Below, in pieces: positions 43,413 to 50,767 of a stretch of 64,000 nt of DNA. A model generated the notes under the pieces. It was not told where the DNA came from, did not search any database, and worked only from the letters and a program-made list of their open reading frames with translations. The stretch comes from JANWHZ01 sp035758575 (lineage in GTDB: Bacteria > Patescibacteriota > Saccharimonadia > Saccharimonadales > UBA4665): NCBI GenBank assembly GCA_035758575.1, contig DASTXH010000031.1, positions 62,001 through 126,000 on the forward strand, in the 5' to 3' direction. Position numbers and translations under genes: made by a program. Each line of letters starts with the position of its first letter. Positions within the stretch are counted from its first letter, which is position 1.

Positions 43413-43874
43413 ATGTCGTACATCGTTGATTTTACTCATGTCTCTACTATTGGCCTGGAATCGTCGCCGGTGGCCGCAGCATTAGCCGGTCTGCGCGCCA
43501 ACGAAGCACGGTACTTTATGAACAAATACCACCATGCGTTCACCACCATACCCGCCGCCGAAAGCGGCGACACGCTGGCATATGTAAACCATATTTTACA
43601 GACAGAACGGAACATCAGCTTTGCAGCCAAACCATTGGAAACCACGCGGTTCCGGGTAGAGAACATCGACTGGGCGTATGTATTTTACGAGGACGGGCTG
43701 TCGGTAAACGTCATGTATACCCTGAGCGACCCCAAGAAACGGGCGGTAGGTTTTAAGCTGTCGGAAGGCATGGAGATTCCCGCGGAGCTTGGAGCCTTTA
43801 AGTTTGCGCGGCAAAAATCCAAGCTTGCCGGCACCATCCGGGGCTCATTCTTCGTCATCAAACACGAATACTAG
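43413..43874 (+). CDS. Hypothetical 153-aa protein
   Basis: Soluble alpha/beta protein with no recognised family. AAGGAGG lies 6 nt upstream of the ATG at 43413, giving strong support for the start. A 21-residue acidic/basic balanced region and VNVMYTLSDPKKRAVGFKL end the fold. No linkage to the FNR gene beyond close spacing (106 bp). Confidence 0.6.
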   Translation: MSYIVDFTHVSTIGLESSPVAAALAGLRANEARYFMNKYHHAFTTIPAAESGDTLAYVNHILQTERNISFAAKPLETTRFRVENIDWAYVFYEDGLSVNVMYTLSDPKKRAVGFKLSEGMEIPAELGAFKFARQKSKLAGTIRGSFFVIKHEY

Positions 43875-43980
43875 ACAAAAGCTAGCGTACTACTGCAGAA
43901 CAAAAGAGAGGCGCCGCCTGCGCGTGTTATCGCGATCATATAGCTACGGAAGCAGCTGCTGCTATACTAAGCATAACCAC

Positions 43981-45096
43981 ATGTCTACATACATCGTCGA
44001 GGAAGCTGAAAAGATCACGTCGTCAACACTGCTGCTGACGCTGCAACGCGATGAAGCCGAGCGCCCGCTGGCATTCCAGCCCGGCCAGTACGCCGCAATA
44101 GCCTACGAAAAGCATGGCAAGCCATCGGTAGCCCGCTGTTTTTCGGTGGTCAGCTCGCCTACTGACCAACACGTGTTGCAATTCAGCATGCGTGTCCGCG
44201 GCCGCTACACTACGGCGCTGAGCAGATTGCAAAAGGGCGAACTGGTTGACGTATACGGCCCGTACGGTGGTTTCATCTTTGATGCTGACCGCGACAAAAC
44301 AGCGGTATTCATTGCGGGCGGCATCGGCATCACGCCGTTCATGTGCATGCTCCGCTACCTCAGCGCACTGAACGCGCGTAACGACGTCACGCTACTATAC
44401 AGCTGTGCCACGCAAGATGACGTGCCGTTTCGGGACGAGCTGTTGGCCATCCAGTCCAAACACCCAAACCTCAAAACTATTTTTGTAGTAGGCAGCGGAC
44501 CAACCAGCTCGCTACCGGCAAAACAGGTACAGACCGGCCGCGTCACGACCGAGCTGCTGGACGATGTTACCGGTAAGCACTACCAAGACCGCCGCTTCTT
44601 TATCTGTGGCCCGCCGGTATTTATGAAGGCCATGACAAACATGTTGGCCAAGCAGGGCGCACCGAAGTCCGGACTGCTTACCGAGGCCTTCACCCAGTCA
44701 TCGCCCCGGCAAACTAGTATTTTGCGTAGCTGGCCGGCCAACGCCTATGCCCTGGGCACTATAGGCGTGGTGCTGGGTGGTTTTGTGGTTATGGTAAGCG
44801 ACCTGTTGCGCAGCCTGCCGCCAACCACCACCGAGCGGCCTACCAAAACTGCGCCATACCTTATAACCAACGCCCGGCAACAACAGCTGGATCAACTGGT
44901 CAATAGTATCCCTCCATCGCCGGATGTCATTACGGCGCCCACGACGCCTGAAGCCACAACACCGGCTCCATCTTCCAACACTTCAACCCAGAGCACTACT
45001 AATCCACAGCCCCAAACACTCTCACCCATATACACGGCATCTATATCGGCGCCGGCGCCTGCCTGCCAGACCACGCCGTCCGGCCGGTGTATCTAA
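43981..45096 (+). CDS. FNR-like oxidoreductase with membrane span
   Basis: A 371-residue protein: residues 1-~235 are a ferredoxin-NADP reductase domain with RCFSVVSSP (FAD), GGIGITPFMCML (nucleotide site) and FICGPPVFMKAM. Then one membrane span (YALGTIGVVLGGFVVMVS) and an outer Pro/Thr-rich tail with a C-terminal C-x-T-T-P-S-G-R-C. It would take electrons from NAD(P)H to a membrane partner. The next genes are ApbE and a ferric-reductase-like cytochrome. TATACT sits 12 nt before the ATG at 43981. Confidence 0.85.
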   Translation: MSTYIVEEAEKITSSTLLLTLQRDEAERPLAFQPGQYAAIAYEKHGKPSVARCFSVVSSPTDQHVLQFSMRVRGRYTTALSRLQKGELVDVYGPYGGFIFDADRDKTAVFIAGGIGITPFMCMLRYLSALNARNDVTLLYSCATQDDVPFRDELLAIQSKHPNLKTIFVVGSGPTSSLPAKQVQTGRVTTELLDDVTGKHYQDRRFFICGPPVFMKAMTNMLAKQGAPKSGLLTEAFTQSSPRQTSILRSWPANAYALGTIGVVLGGFVVMVSDLLRSLPPTTTERPTKTAPYLITNARQQQLDQLVNSIPPSPDVITAPTTPEATTPAPSSNTSTQSTTNPQPQTLSPIYTASISAPAPACQTTPSGRCI

Positions 45097-45099
45097 CTC

Positions 45100-46044
45100 A
45101 TGCAGCAGTACCAAACATGCATAGCGCTGGGCAGCAAAACCGGCATTTCACTGGTAAGCAAGGCACCAACAGCGCAGATTGATGCGCTGTACCAACGGCT
45201 TTGGCGTGAGATATTTTTGTTTGAGCGACAGTTCAGCCGGTTCCTGCCGGGCAGTGAGTTGTCTGTATTCAACCGGCAGGCCGGCAGCAAACAAGCTATC
45301 ACGCCCGAATTCCGAGATTTTCTGCTCACAGCACGCGCGCTGGCGCATGAAACCGATGGGCTGTACAACCCGTTCATCCTGCCGGCACTGCAAGCTGCTG
45401 GCTACGTACGCTCACGTGTACCGGGGCGCGAGCAAGACCCCGCCGACGACCACTCGAGCAAATCCGTAGCAGCTATAGAACAACTAGAGATCGGCGACAA
45501 TTGGGCGCGCATCCCCTACGGCACAGCATTGGACCTGGGCGGATGCGGCAAAGGTTACCTGGCAGACAAGCTTCGGAATGACCTGCCCAGCAGCATCACC
45601 GGCTATTGGCTGTCGTTTGGCGGTGATATAGCCGCAGGCGGGCTGAACGAAGACGGACAGCCATGGAACATCGGCATCCAAAGCACCGCGGACGGCACCG
45701 AAAACATCGGCACATACACCGTCACCTCTGCTTGCGGCATAGCCACGTCAGGCGTCACTGTTCACCAAGGTAGTAAACAGGGCAGGGCATGGCACCATAT
45801 CATAGACCCGCGCACGTTGCAACCGGCCGAAACCGACGTACTGCTGGCGACGGTATGCGACAGCTCTACGCTGCGCGCCGACGTACTGGCAAGCTGTGCG
45901 GTTATACTAGGCAGCAAACAAGGCCTGGCATTCCTGCGCCGGCGCAACGTAAAAGCCGCCGTGCTGCAATACGGCGCGTCAGTGAGCCAGCGCATTATCA
46001 AGCATTTTGGTAATGGTATAATCATGGGTACTACCCATGCGTAA
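45100..46044 (+). CDS. apbE: FMN transferase ApbE
   Basis: A 314-residue ApbE: FERQFSRFLPGSEL-type start, DLGGCGKGYLADKL, SFGGDIAAGG, and the active motif SGVTV followed by HHIIDPRT. ApbE attaches FMN covalently to Ser/Thr of extracytoplasmic proteins. It lacks a clear export signal here, so its location is uncertain. No obvious D-x-x-T-G-A-T substrate motif is visible in the neighbours. It starts 3 bp after the FNR stop and overlaps the next gene by 8 bp. Confidence 0.9.
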   Translation: MQQYQTCIALGSKTGISLVSKAPTAQIDALYQRLWREIFLFERQFSRFLPGSELSVFNRQAGSKQAITPEFRDFLLTARALAHETDGLYNPFILPALQAAGYVRSRVPGREQDPADDHSSKSVAAIEQLEIGDNWARIPYGTALDLGGCGKGYLADKLRNDLPSSITGYWLSFGGDIAAGGLNEDGQPWNIGIQSTADGTENIGTYTVTSACGIATSGVTVHQGSKQGRAWHHIIDPRTLQPAETDVLLATVCDSSTLRADVLASCAVILGSKQGLAFLRRRNVKAAVLQYGASVSQRIIKHFGNGIIMGTTHA

Positions 46045-46783
46045 ACTCCTTGCCCTGATTGCCCTCGTTGCGACTCTGGGCGTTGTTGCGACACCAGCTT
46101 GCCGCGCATATGCTGCGCCCGTGCCGGCTGCGATGCTGCAGCATGTCGCGGCAACCGACACGCCAACCATACTTGTTGATCCTGTACAAGGGCCGAGCGT
46201 TTCACAACAGCTGGTAACACGTGCGCGGGCTTCGTGGCCCTGGTACATCACCCGGGCGGCCGGCTTTGTTGCAGCCATCTCATTGGCGCTGCTGATGCTT
46301 TCGGGCGTCGGCTTCATTACTGGGCTCAGCTTTAGGCTACTCGAACCGCTCACGGCGTGGGCAACACATAAAGCCATCGCGTACATCTTTGGTATATCGG
46401 TTGTGGTGCACGTGGTGGCGCTACTGTTCGACAGATTCGTACCGTTTACCATCGCCCAGGCGCTGGTACCGTTTCTGTCGCATTACCGCGAAGTTTCCAT
46501 AGTGGGGTACCACATGGGGTCGTTGTACGTAGCGTTGGGCGTGATCGCCTTGTATTTTGTGCTGGCTATTATTCTGTCATCCATATTGTGGATCGATAAA
46601 AAGCCGCATACGTGGAAACTGCTTCATTTTCTGGCATACCTTACCATTATCTTTGTATTTTTCCATGCGTTGTATTTGGGGACCGACCTGGCGCATGGCG
46701 TCTTTCGGATCATTTGGGTCATCATAGGCGTTGGCATTGCTATTGCGGTTGTACTGCGTCTACGCAGAAGGGCGCGGATGTAG
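46037..46783 (+). CDS. Ferric-reductase-like transmembrane cytochrome
   Basis: A 248-residue protein with a signal sequence, then about five spans. Histidine pairs (TAWATHKAIAYIFGISVVVH and KLLHFLAYLTIIFVFFH) match haem-binding in FRE/YedZ-like proteins. It probably carries electrons from the FNR domain outward. A basic C-terminal tail (RLRRRARM) faces the cytoplasm. It overlaps the ApbE gene by 8 bp. Confidence 0.75.
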   Translation: MRKLLALIALVATLGVVATPACRAYAAPVPAAMLQHVAATDTPTILVDPVQGPSVSQQLVTRARASWPWYITRAAGFVAAISLALLMLSGVGFITGLSFRLLEPLTAWATHKAIAYIFGISVVVHVVALLFDRFVPFTIAQALVPFLSHYREVSIVGYHMGSLYVALGVIALYFVLAIILSSILWIDKKPHTWKLLHFLAYLTIIFVFFHALYLGTDLAHGVFRIIWVIIGVGIAIAVVLRLRRRARM

Positions 46784-46785
46784 CC

Positions 46786-47406
46786 ATGAAGCAACCACCG
46801 AATCCCGTCGCTATCCGCGCGCGCAACAAGCGCAAACGCCTTGCCGGCTGGGTGTGTTTCTATCTGCTGCTGATTGCCGCGTTTGCCTTTGTTGTCTACT
46901 GGCAGGCACATCGTGTGAACACGCTGGACTTTGCCGGCGGCACACTACAGCTGACTACTGATAAAACAAAATATACCGTCGGCGACACCATCACCTACAC
47001 ACTAAAAAACGGGCTGAGCCAACCCGTTACGCTCACCAATGACTGCCCTCAAGAGCCGCTCTTTGTGTATTCCTGGACAAACAACGCCTGGGTGCGTCTG
47101 CACGACACGGCCGCAAGCTCGGTTTGCCAAACCCAGACAGGCCAACAGACTATCGCCGCCGGCGCTGCGTATACGCAAAACTTCACCAACTGGCCCAACC
47201 TCTTCAGCAAGCCGGGCATATACCGCATCGTAGAGCTTGCCACCAACTACACCGCGTTGCCGTATGCAGATTTTCAGGTGGTAGCCAAGCCCATACCCGC
47301 CCAAACACAAGTGCAAACACAGACGCAAATTATCATCCAAAAGGTGATCACCCCTGTATATATCACCGTGCCCAGCACAGGCGGAGATAACGGCGGCGAC
47401 AACTAG
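46786..47406 (+). CDS. Membrane-anchored Ig-like protein of redox module
   Basis: A 206-residue protein with a basic start, one anchor (about 20-41) and a beta-sandwich domain (residues ~50-150) with FAGGTLQLTTDKTKYTVGD and ITYTLKNGLSQPVTL, resembling BsuPI-type/DUF-Ig proteins. The end is a Gln/Thr-rich, disordered tail. It sits 2 bp after the cytochrome gene. A role as outer anchor or electron-acceptor partner is inferred from position. Confidence 0.65.
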   Translation: MKQPPNPVAIRARNKRKRLAGWVCFYLLLIAAFAFVVYWQAHRVNTLDFAGGTLQLTTDKTKYTVGDTITYTLKNGLSQPVTLTNDCPQEPLFVYSWTNNAWVRLHDTAASSVCQTQTGQQTIAAGAAYTQNFTNWPNLFSKPGIYRIVELATNYTALPYADFQVVAKPIPAQTQVQTQTQIIIQKVITPVYITVPSTGGDNGGDN

Positions 47407-47427
47407 CGCTAATTCAGAGCAAATAGA

Positions 47428-47892
47428 CTAGAGCAAGCCGTCCCCACCACGAGCAGAGACTGAAGCCTGTGATGGCACAACACGAAACGGATACCGCACC
47501 CGGCCTACAGTCTTGCCCTCCTCAGAAAGGGTAAGCTCCATGGTATAGTCCCCATATCCTTTGATAGGCAGTGCCGAAATATTATCTCTGATGTTAAATC
47601 GGATTTGATTAGCGGCCAGCTCTAGGGGAGCGACGATCTCACCTATCTTCTCTCCGTCAGGGTTGATCACCTTTTTTACGGTGCTTAACTTGATAGGCCT
47701 ACTGCTCGGGTCACTGATCAACCAACTAGATACAAGATCAAATCTAAATTGAAGCATAGCCCCTTTATGGACTTTGTCTTCAAATTCGACAGGGACACTG
47801 AAGTCTTCGAAGAACTTGTAGGCCGACAGTTTTCCATCGCTACCGTCTACTGAGGAAGACTCGCAAAAGAATGTAAATAGGTTCTTAAACAT
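47428..47892 (-). CDS. Hypothetical protein of toxin-antitoxin operon
   Basis: A 154-residue beta-rich protein with an Ig-like pattern (VPVEFEDKVHKGAMLQFRF, YTMELTLSEEGKTVGRVRYPF). No known family. AAGGAGG lies 5-6 nt before the ATG at 47892 and overlaps the antitoxin by 8 bp, so it is the third gene of that operon. Its role may be unrelated to the toxin. Confidence 0.6.
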   Translation of the reverse strand: MFKNLFTFFCESSSVDGSDGKLSAYKFFEDFSVPVEFEDKVHKGAMLQFRFDLVSSWLISDPSSRPIKLSTVKKVINPDGEKIGEIVAPLELAANQIRFNIRDNISALPIKGYGDYTMELTLSEEGKTVGRVRYPFRVVPSQASVSARGGDGLL

Positions 47893-48325
47893 TTATCACC
47901 TCCTTTATATTGGTGGCAAAGCCTTCGCCTTCGCGTAGCCAACCCGTAGCTTTCGTCGTTGCAGGCTTCAGTTTCAGTGATGATATATGCCTATTAGCGG
48001 AGAGGAAAGCGTGGCGATTCGTGGTAGTAATGGTGGACTTCACTATCTCCACTCTAAGCTTAGCGCCGAGCGCACGCACGACTTTGGCAAGCACCTTAAG
48101 CGTATACCCCTGGTAACCGGGGCTCTCAAGCCTTGAGATATTTGACTGCTGGATGCCAGACAGTTCAGCAAGTTGTTTTTGCGTAAGGCCGGCGTCCTGC
48201 CGAAGTTTTGCAATTTGCATGGATATATCTACAGAAAGCTGCGCATCTTCAATCGCAGCGCGCAAGGCAGGCGATTTCTTAATCAGATTCGTATAGTACC
48301 CGTTGCTAGATTTCATATTCTTCAT
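47885..48325 (-). CDS. HigA-type antitoxin (XRE HTH)
   Basis: A 146-residue protein with a C1-type helix-turn-helix (GLTQKQLAELSGIQQSNISRLE) in the middle and a KVLAKVVRALGAKLRVEI pattern typical of HigA. SD AGGAGGAGG precedes ATG 48325 by 5 nt. The toxin gene overlaps by 20 bp upstream. The C-terminal ~50 residues are longer than in standard HigA. Confidence 0.8.
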   Translation of the reverse strand: MKNMKSSNGYYTNLIKKSPALRAAIEDAQLSVDISMQIAKLRQDAGLTQKQLAELSGIQQSNISRLESPGYQGYTLKVLAKVVRALGAKLRVEIVKSTITTTNRHAFLSANRHISSLKLKPATTKATGWLREGEGFATNIKEVINV

Positions 48326-48680
48326 AGTAACCTCCTCCTTTTTTTAGATCATCATATATCGAGTCGGCTAGCCTCAGCTCAGAAGGTCTGAGTTTCATCT
48401 CTTTTTTCGTATATCCACTTAAAAGCAAAACAATATCTCGTTCGTATACAACATAGAACAACCGCGCCGTATTACTACCGCCAGGACGTATTTCTTTATA
48501 CTTCTTACCCGCTATTGGCTTTACGAGCGGGTCACGATGGCATTGCGGAGCCTTCATACGCTCCAGTTTTGCTAAAACTAAGCCCAAGAACTCTAAATTA
48601 TCCGCCTCTAATGAATCCATATAATCCCTTATGTAACATTTACCCCAAGAGGTGGTGTAGAAGCAGATGCGGTATTCCAT
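48306..48680 (-). CDS. RelE/HigB-type toxin (Gp49-like)
   Basis: A 124-residue protein with the fold of phage-derived Gp49-like/RelE toxins: DPLVKPIAGKKYKEIRPGG, then ARLFYVVYERDIVLLLSGYTKKEMKL. Such toxins cut mRNA on the ribosome. It is encoded before the antitoxin, as in higBA loci. The promoter is not clear. Confidence 0.85.
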   Translation of the reverse strand: MEYRICFYTTSWGKCYIRDYMDSLEADNLEFLGLVLAKLERMKAPQCHRDPLVKPIAGKKYKEIRPGGSNTARLFYVVYERDIVLLLSGYTKKEMKLRPSELRLADSIYDDLKKGGGYYEEYEI

Positions 48681-48767
48681 TGCATAATTACCCTATCACA
48701 GAATATTCCAATTTTGGTATACTGTCAAGAAATGCTCGCAGCTTGACCCTAAAAAACAGCCGTCTGC

Positions 48768-48773
48768 TATAGT
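48768..48773 (+). promoter_or_regulatory. -10 box for endonuclease gene
   Basis: TATAGT ends 6 nt before the ATG at 48780. TTGACC at 48743-48748 is a possible -35 (19-nt spacer). Confidence 0.6.
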
Positions 48774-48779
48774 AAGGGT

Positions 48780-49250
48780 ATGTACAAAACATACAAACAG
48801 AAAAAGCAACGGGAAGCGGGGAAGCGATACGAACGGTTTGTGGCACAGACGCTTCGCGAACAGGGGTGGCAGGTGGTCGAAAGCGGCCTAAGCGGCTACG
48901 ACGACCACGGCATTGACCTAGAAGCGACCAAGGATGGCATCCGCCGCTATATTCAGTGCAAAGGCTGGAAGCGGCACCGGCTGATCCATTCCGATGTAGT
49001 GTCACAACTGTTCGGTGATGTGGCAAACATTGAGGGCGTTGGCAACCTTGACCGCGTAGAGTGCTACATATATTCCCCCGCACAGCTGGACGAAGCCGCC
49101 GCCCAAGAGGCCCAGCACCTAGGCGTACGCTTCGTGCGTCTTTACTTTCCGCCCTGGCACCATCATGTCCGGCGCTATTTCAATACCTTCCGCCAAAACG
49201 ACACAACTTACTCGCGCGGCCATACGCCTCGTATAAACAACCACGGGTAA
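48780..49250 (+). CDS. Mrr-like restriction endonuclease family protein
   Basis: A 156-residue protein with a PD-(D/E)XK fold: GKRYERFVAQTLREQGW, HGIDLEATKD and IQCKGWK (the D...Q-x-K core of Mrr-like enzymes). The second half is basic and His-rich. No DNA-recognition domain is fused, so it may be a repair or conflict nuclease, or an Mrr relative acting on foreign DNA. Its stop lies in the first of three hairpins. Confidence 0.8.
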   Translation: MYKTYKQKKQREAGKRYERFVAQTLREQGWQVVESGLSGYDDHGIDLEATKDGIRRYIQCKGWKRHRLIHSDVVSQLFGDVANIEGVGNLDRVECYIYSPAQLDEAAAQEAQHLGVRFVRLYFPPWHHHVRRYFNTFRQNDTTYSRGHTPRINNHG

Positions 49251-49325
49251 GCCCGTGGTGTTTGAAAAGACCCAGTATCAGTCGCTTTGCGACTGAACCA
49301 GCACCCACGGCTAAAGCCGTGGTGC
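49240..49325. repeat. Three hairpins, IS200/IS605-like
   Basis: In series: ACCACGGG/CCCGTGGT (49240-49259), CAGTCGC/GCGACTG (49279-49295, 3-nt loop) and GCACCCACGGC/GCCGTGGTGC (49301-49325, one bulge). This triplet and the CACGGCTAAAGCCGTG core resemble the ends of IS200/IS605 elements. No transposase is present, so it is a remnant or a small non-autonomous copy. Confidence 0.5.
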
Positions 49326-49446
49326 TCTGCCTTCGGGTAATTATAGGTTAAGATAGATGGGCTTTACGCTGTTTTCACGGTTATTTCACGACCTTGCAGT
49401 AATGCTGCGCCGTAGGCAGTGATCTTGGCGATGATAGCAGCGAGGC

Positions 49447-49935
49447 TTAGCGCCGTAAGCCGCCGTCATCATCTACGTAGGGCTGGGCTTTGGGCAGACG
49501 GCTAATCTGCTCATCATCCGACATAAAGAAAAGGCCCAACGTCCGGGAGCCAAGGAATGGCTGCAGTTCAGCCAACCGTCGGTTGAACTGGGCGTCATGC
49601 GCCTGGTAACGGTTGGTGACATGGGGAAAGAACAGGGTATCCGATTCGCCCTCACGCACGTACATGCCCGTAGATACAACGTCGTCACTGCCCGGGAATT
49701 TAACCAATACATGGTGGTGGTTTGGCAAAATATCACCCCTCGCCAGGCCGGCCTCAATTTCATCTGCAGGCAAGACGCCCTTCAAGTCGGCACTTGGATC
49801 ATGCGTGTCTAAAACTGCAATATCGGCCTGGAATGTTGGGCCAAGCAATCTCAGTAAATCACCGCGCTTCAAAATACTGGCATCAGTAATACGCGACCAT
49901 TCTACCCGTTGATTTTGCTCCACAGAAAGTTCCAT
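49447..49935 (-). CDS. Hypothetical 162-aa protein
   Basis: A soluble protein with HHHVLVKFPG-type strand and an acidic end; no known family. ATG 49935 is preferred because TATATT (49942-49947) is 6 nt upstream, as in other leaderless genes. The longer frame to 49971 lacks support. It lies next to the hairpin triplet. Confidence 0.6.
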   Translation of the reverse strand: MELSVEQNQRVEWSRITDASILKRGDLLRLLGPTFQADIAVLDTHDPSADLKGVLPADEIEAGLARGDILPNHHHVLVKFPGSDDVVSTGMYVREGESDTLFFPHVTNRYQAHDAQFNRRLAELQPFLGSRTLGLFFMSDDEQISRLPKAQPYVDDDGGLRR

Positions 49936-50018
49936 CGTCTCAATATAGCAACATATGCGGCATTTGAGCAATTACATGTAGCAGTAAATGCTGCACTGGC
50001 CTAGTCAAATCAGGCCAG

Positions 50019-50666
50019 CTACATGCTCATACTGGAAGAAGTGGAGGATGTAGTGCTTTGGCAAGTTATTTTGTCGGTAGTACTCTTGGGTACGGTCAGG
50101 ATGTCTGCCATGAAGTGCGGCACGGGCAGGCCGGCATGACCCTGTGGCATAATCATCATATTCATGTGGTCGTAGGCTACACCGTGCAGATCGAGCGTGC
50201 TCATGGCACCATTCATAACGCTGCCGGCGGCGGTGTTCATGCTGGACGCGGGCGCGGTTTCCGGCACCATGTATTCCAGGCCGATCACCTTGCCTTGGTA
50301 TACATCGTACAGGGGACCGTAGGGAATATCCTGGGGCGCTATGTACTGCGTGCCCAACCCTTGGGTGCACTGCGACGTTACCGTAGCGCCGGCGGGCAAT
50401 GACAGTGCGGCAGTCATGGCGTTGGCGGGCGGAGGCGCGGCTTTTTTGCCATACACATAGCCGGCGCCAAACAGGCTGGCACCTACCAGCAAAACCAGCG
50501 CTACAATACCCGCAATTTTCAAAGGAAGCACCGGCGATTGCCGCGGCGGCTTAGCGGCAACGGATGGCGAAGCGGGTGACATGACCGGGGGTACGACAGG
50601 CTGCGGAGCAGACGGGGTGACTGGCTGCTGGCTGAGCGGCGCTTCGGTGTTTGTTTGCGGACCCAT
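50019..50666 (-). CDS. Membrane-anchored protein with C-terminal beta domain
   Basis: A 215-residue protein with a Pro-rich cytosolic start, one membrane span (IAGIVALVLLVGASLFGAG) and an outer domain with two cysteines, a Met/His-rich HGVAYDHMNMMIMPQGHAG stretch and a Ser-rich end. The Met/His run could bind copper or be structural; I cannot name a family. ATG 50666 lies 7 nt after TATGCT (50674-50679). It is divergent from the sensor kinase gene. Confidence 0.55.
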   Translation of the reverse strand: MGPQTNTEAPLSQQPVTPSAPQPVVPPVMSPASPSVAAKPPRQSPVLPLKIAGIVALVLLVGASLFGAGYVYGKKAAPPPANAMTAALSLPAGATVTSQCTQGLGTQYIAPQDIPYGPLYDVYQGKVIGLEYMVPETAPASSMNTAAGSVMNGAMSTLDLHGVAYDHMNMMIMPQGHAGLPVPHFMADILTVPKSTTDKITCQSTTSSTSSSMSM

Positions 50667-50754
50667 ATCGTGGAGCATAATCGCTTTGAGCGGATGCGTC
50701 AAGTTTTGTCAATGACGTGCATCAACAAAGATTCCCAGGCACGGCAGAATACCG

Positions 50755-50760
50755 TACACT
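50755..50760 (+). promoter_or_regulatory. -10 box for sensor kinase gene
   Basis: TACACT ends 7 nt before the ATG at 50768, giving a leaderless message. The minus-strand box at 50674-50679 serves the divergent gene. Confidence 0.55.
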
Positions 50761-50767
50761 AACACAT

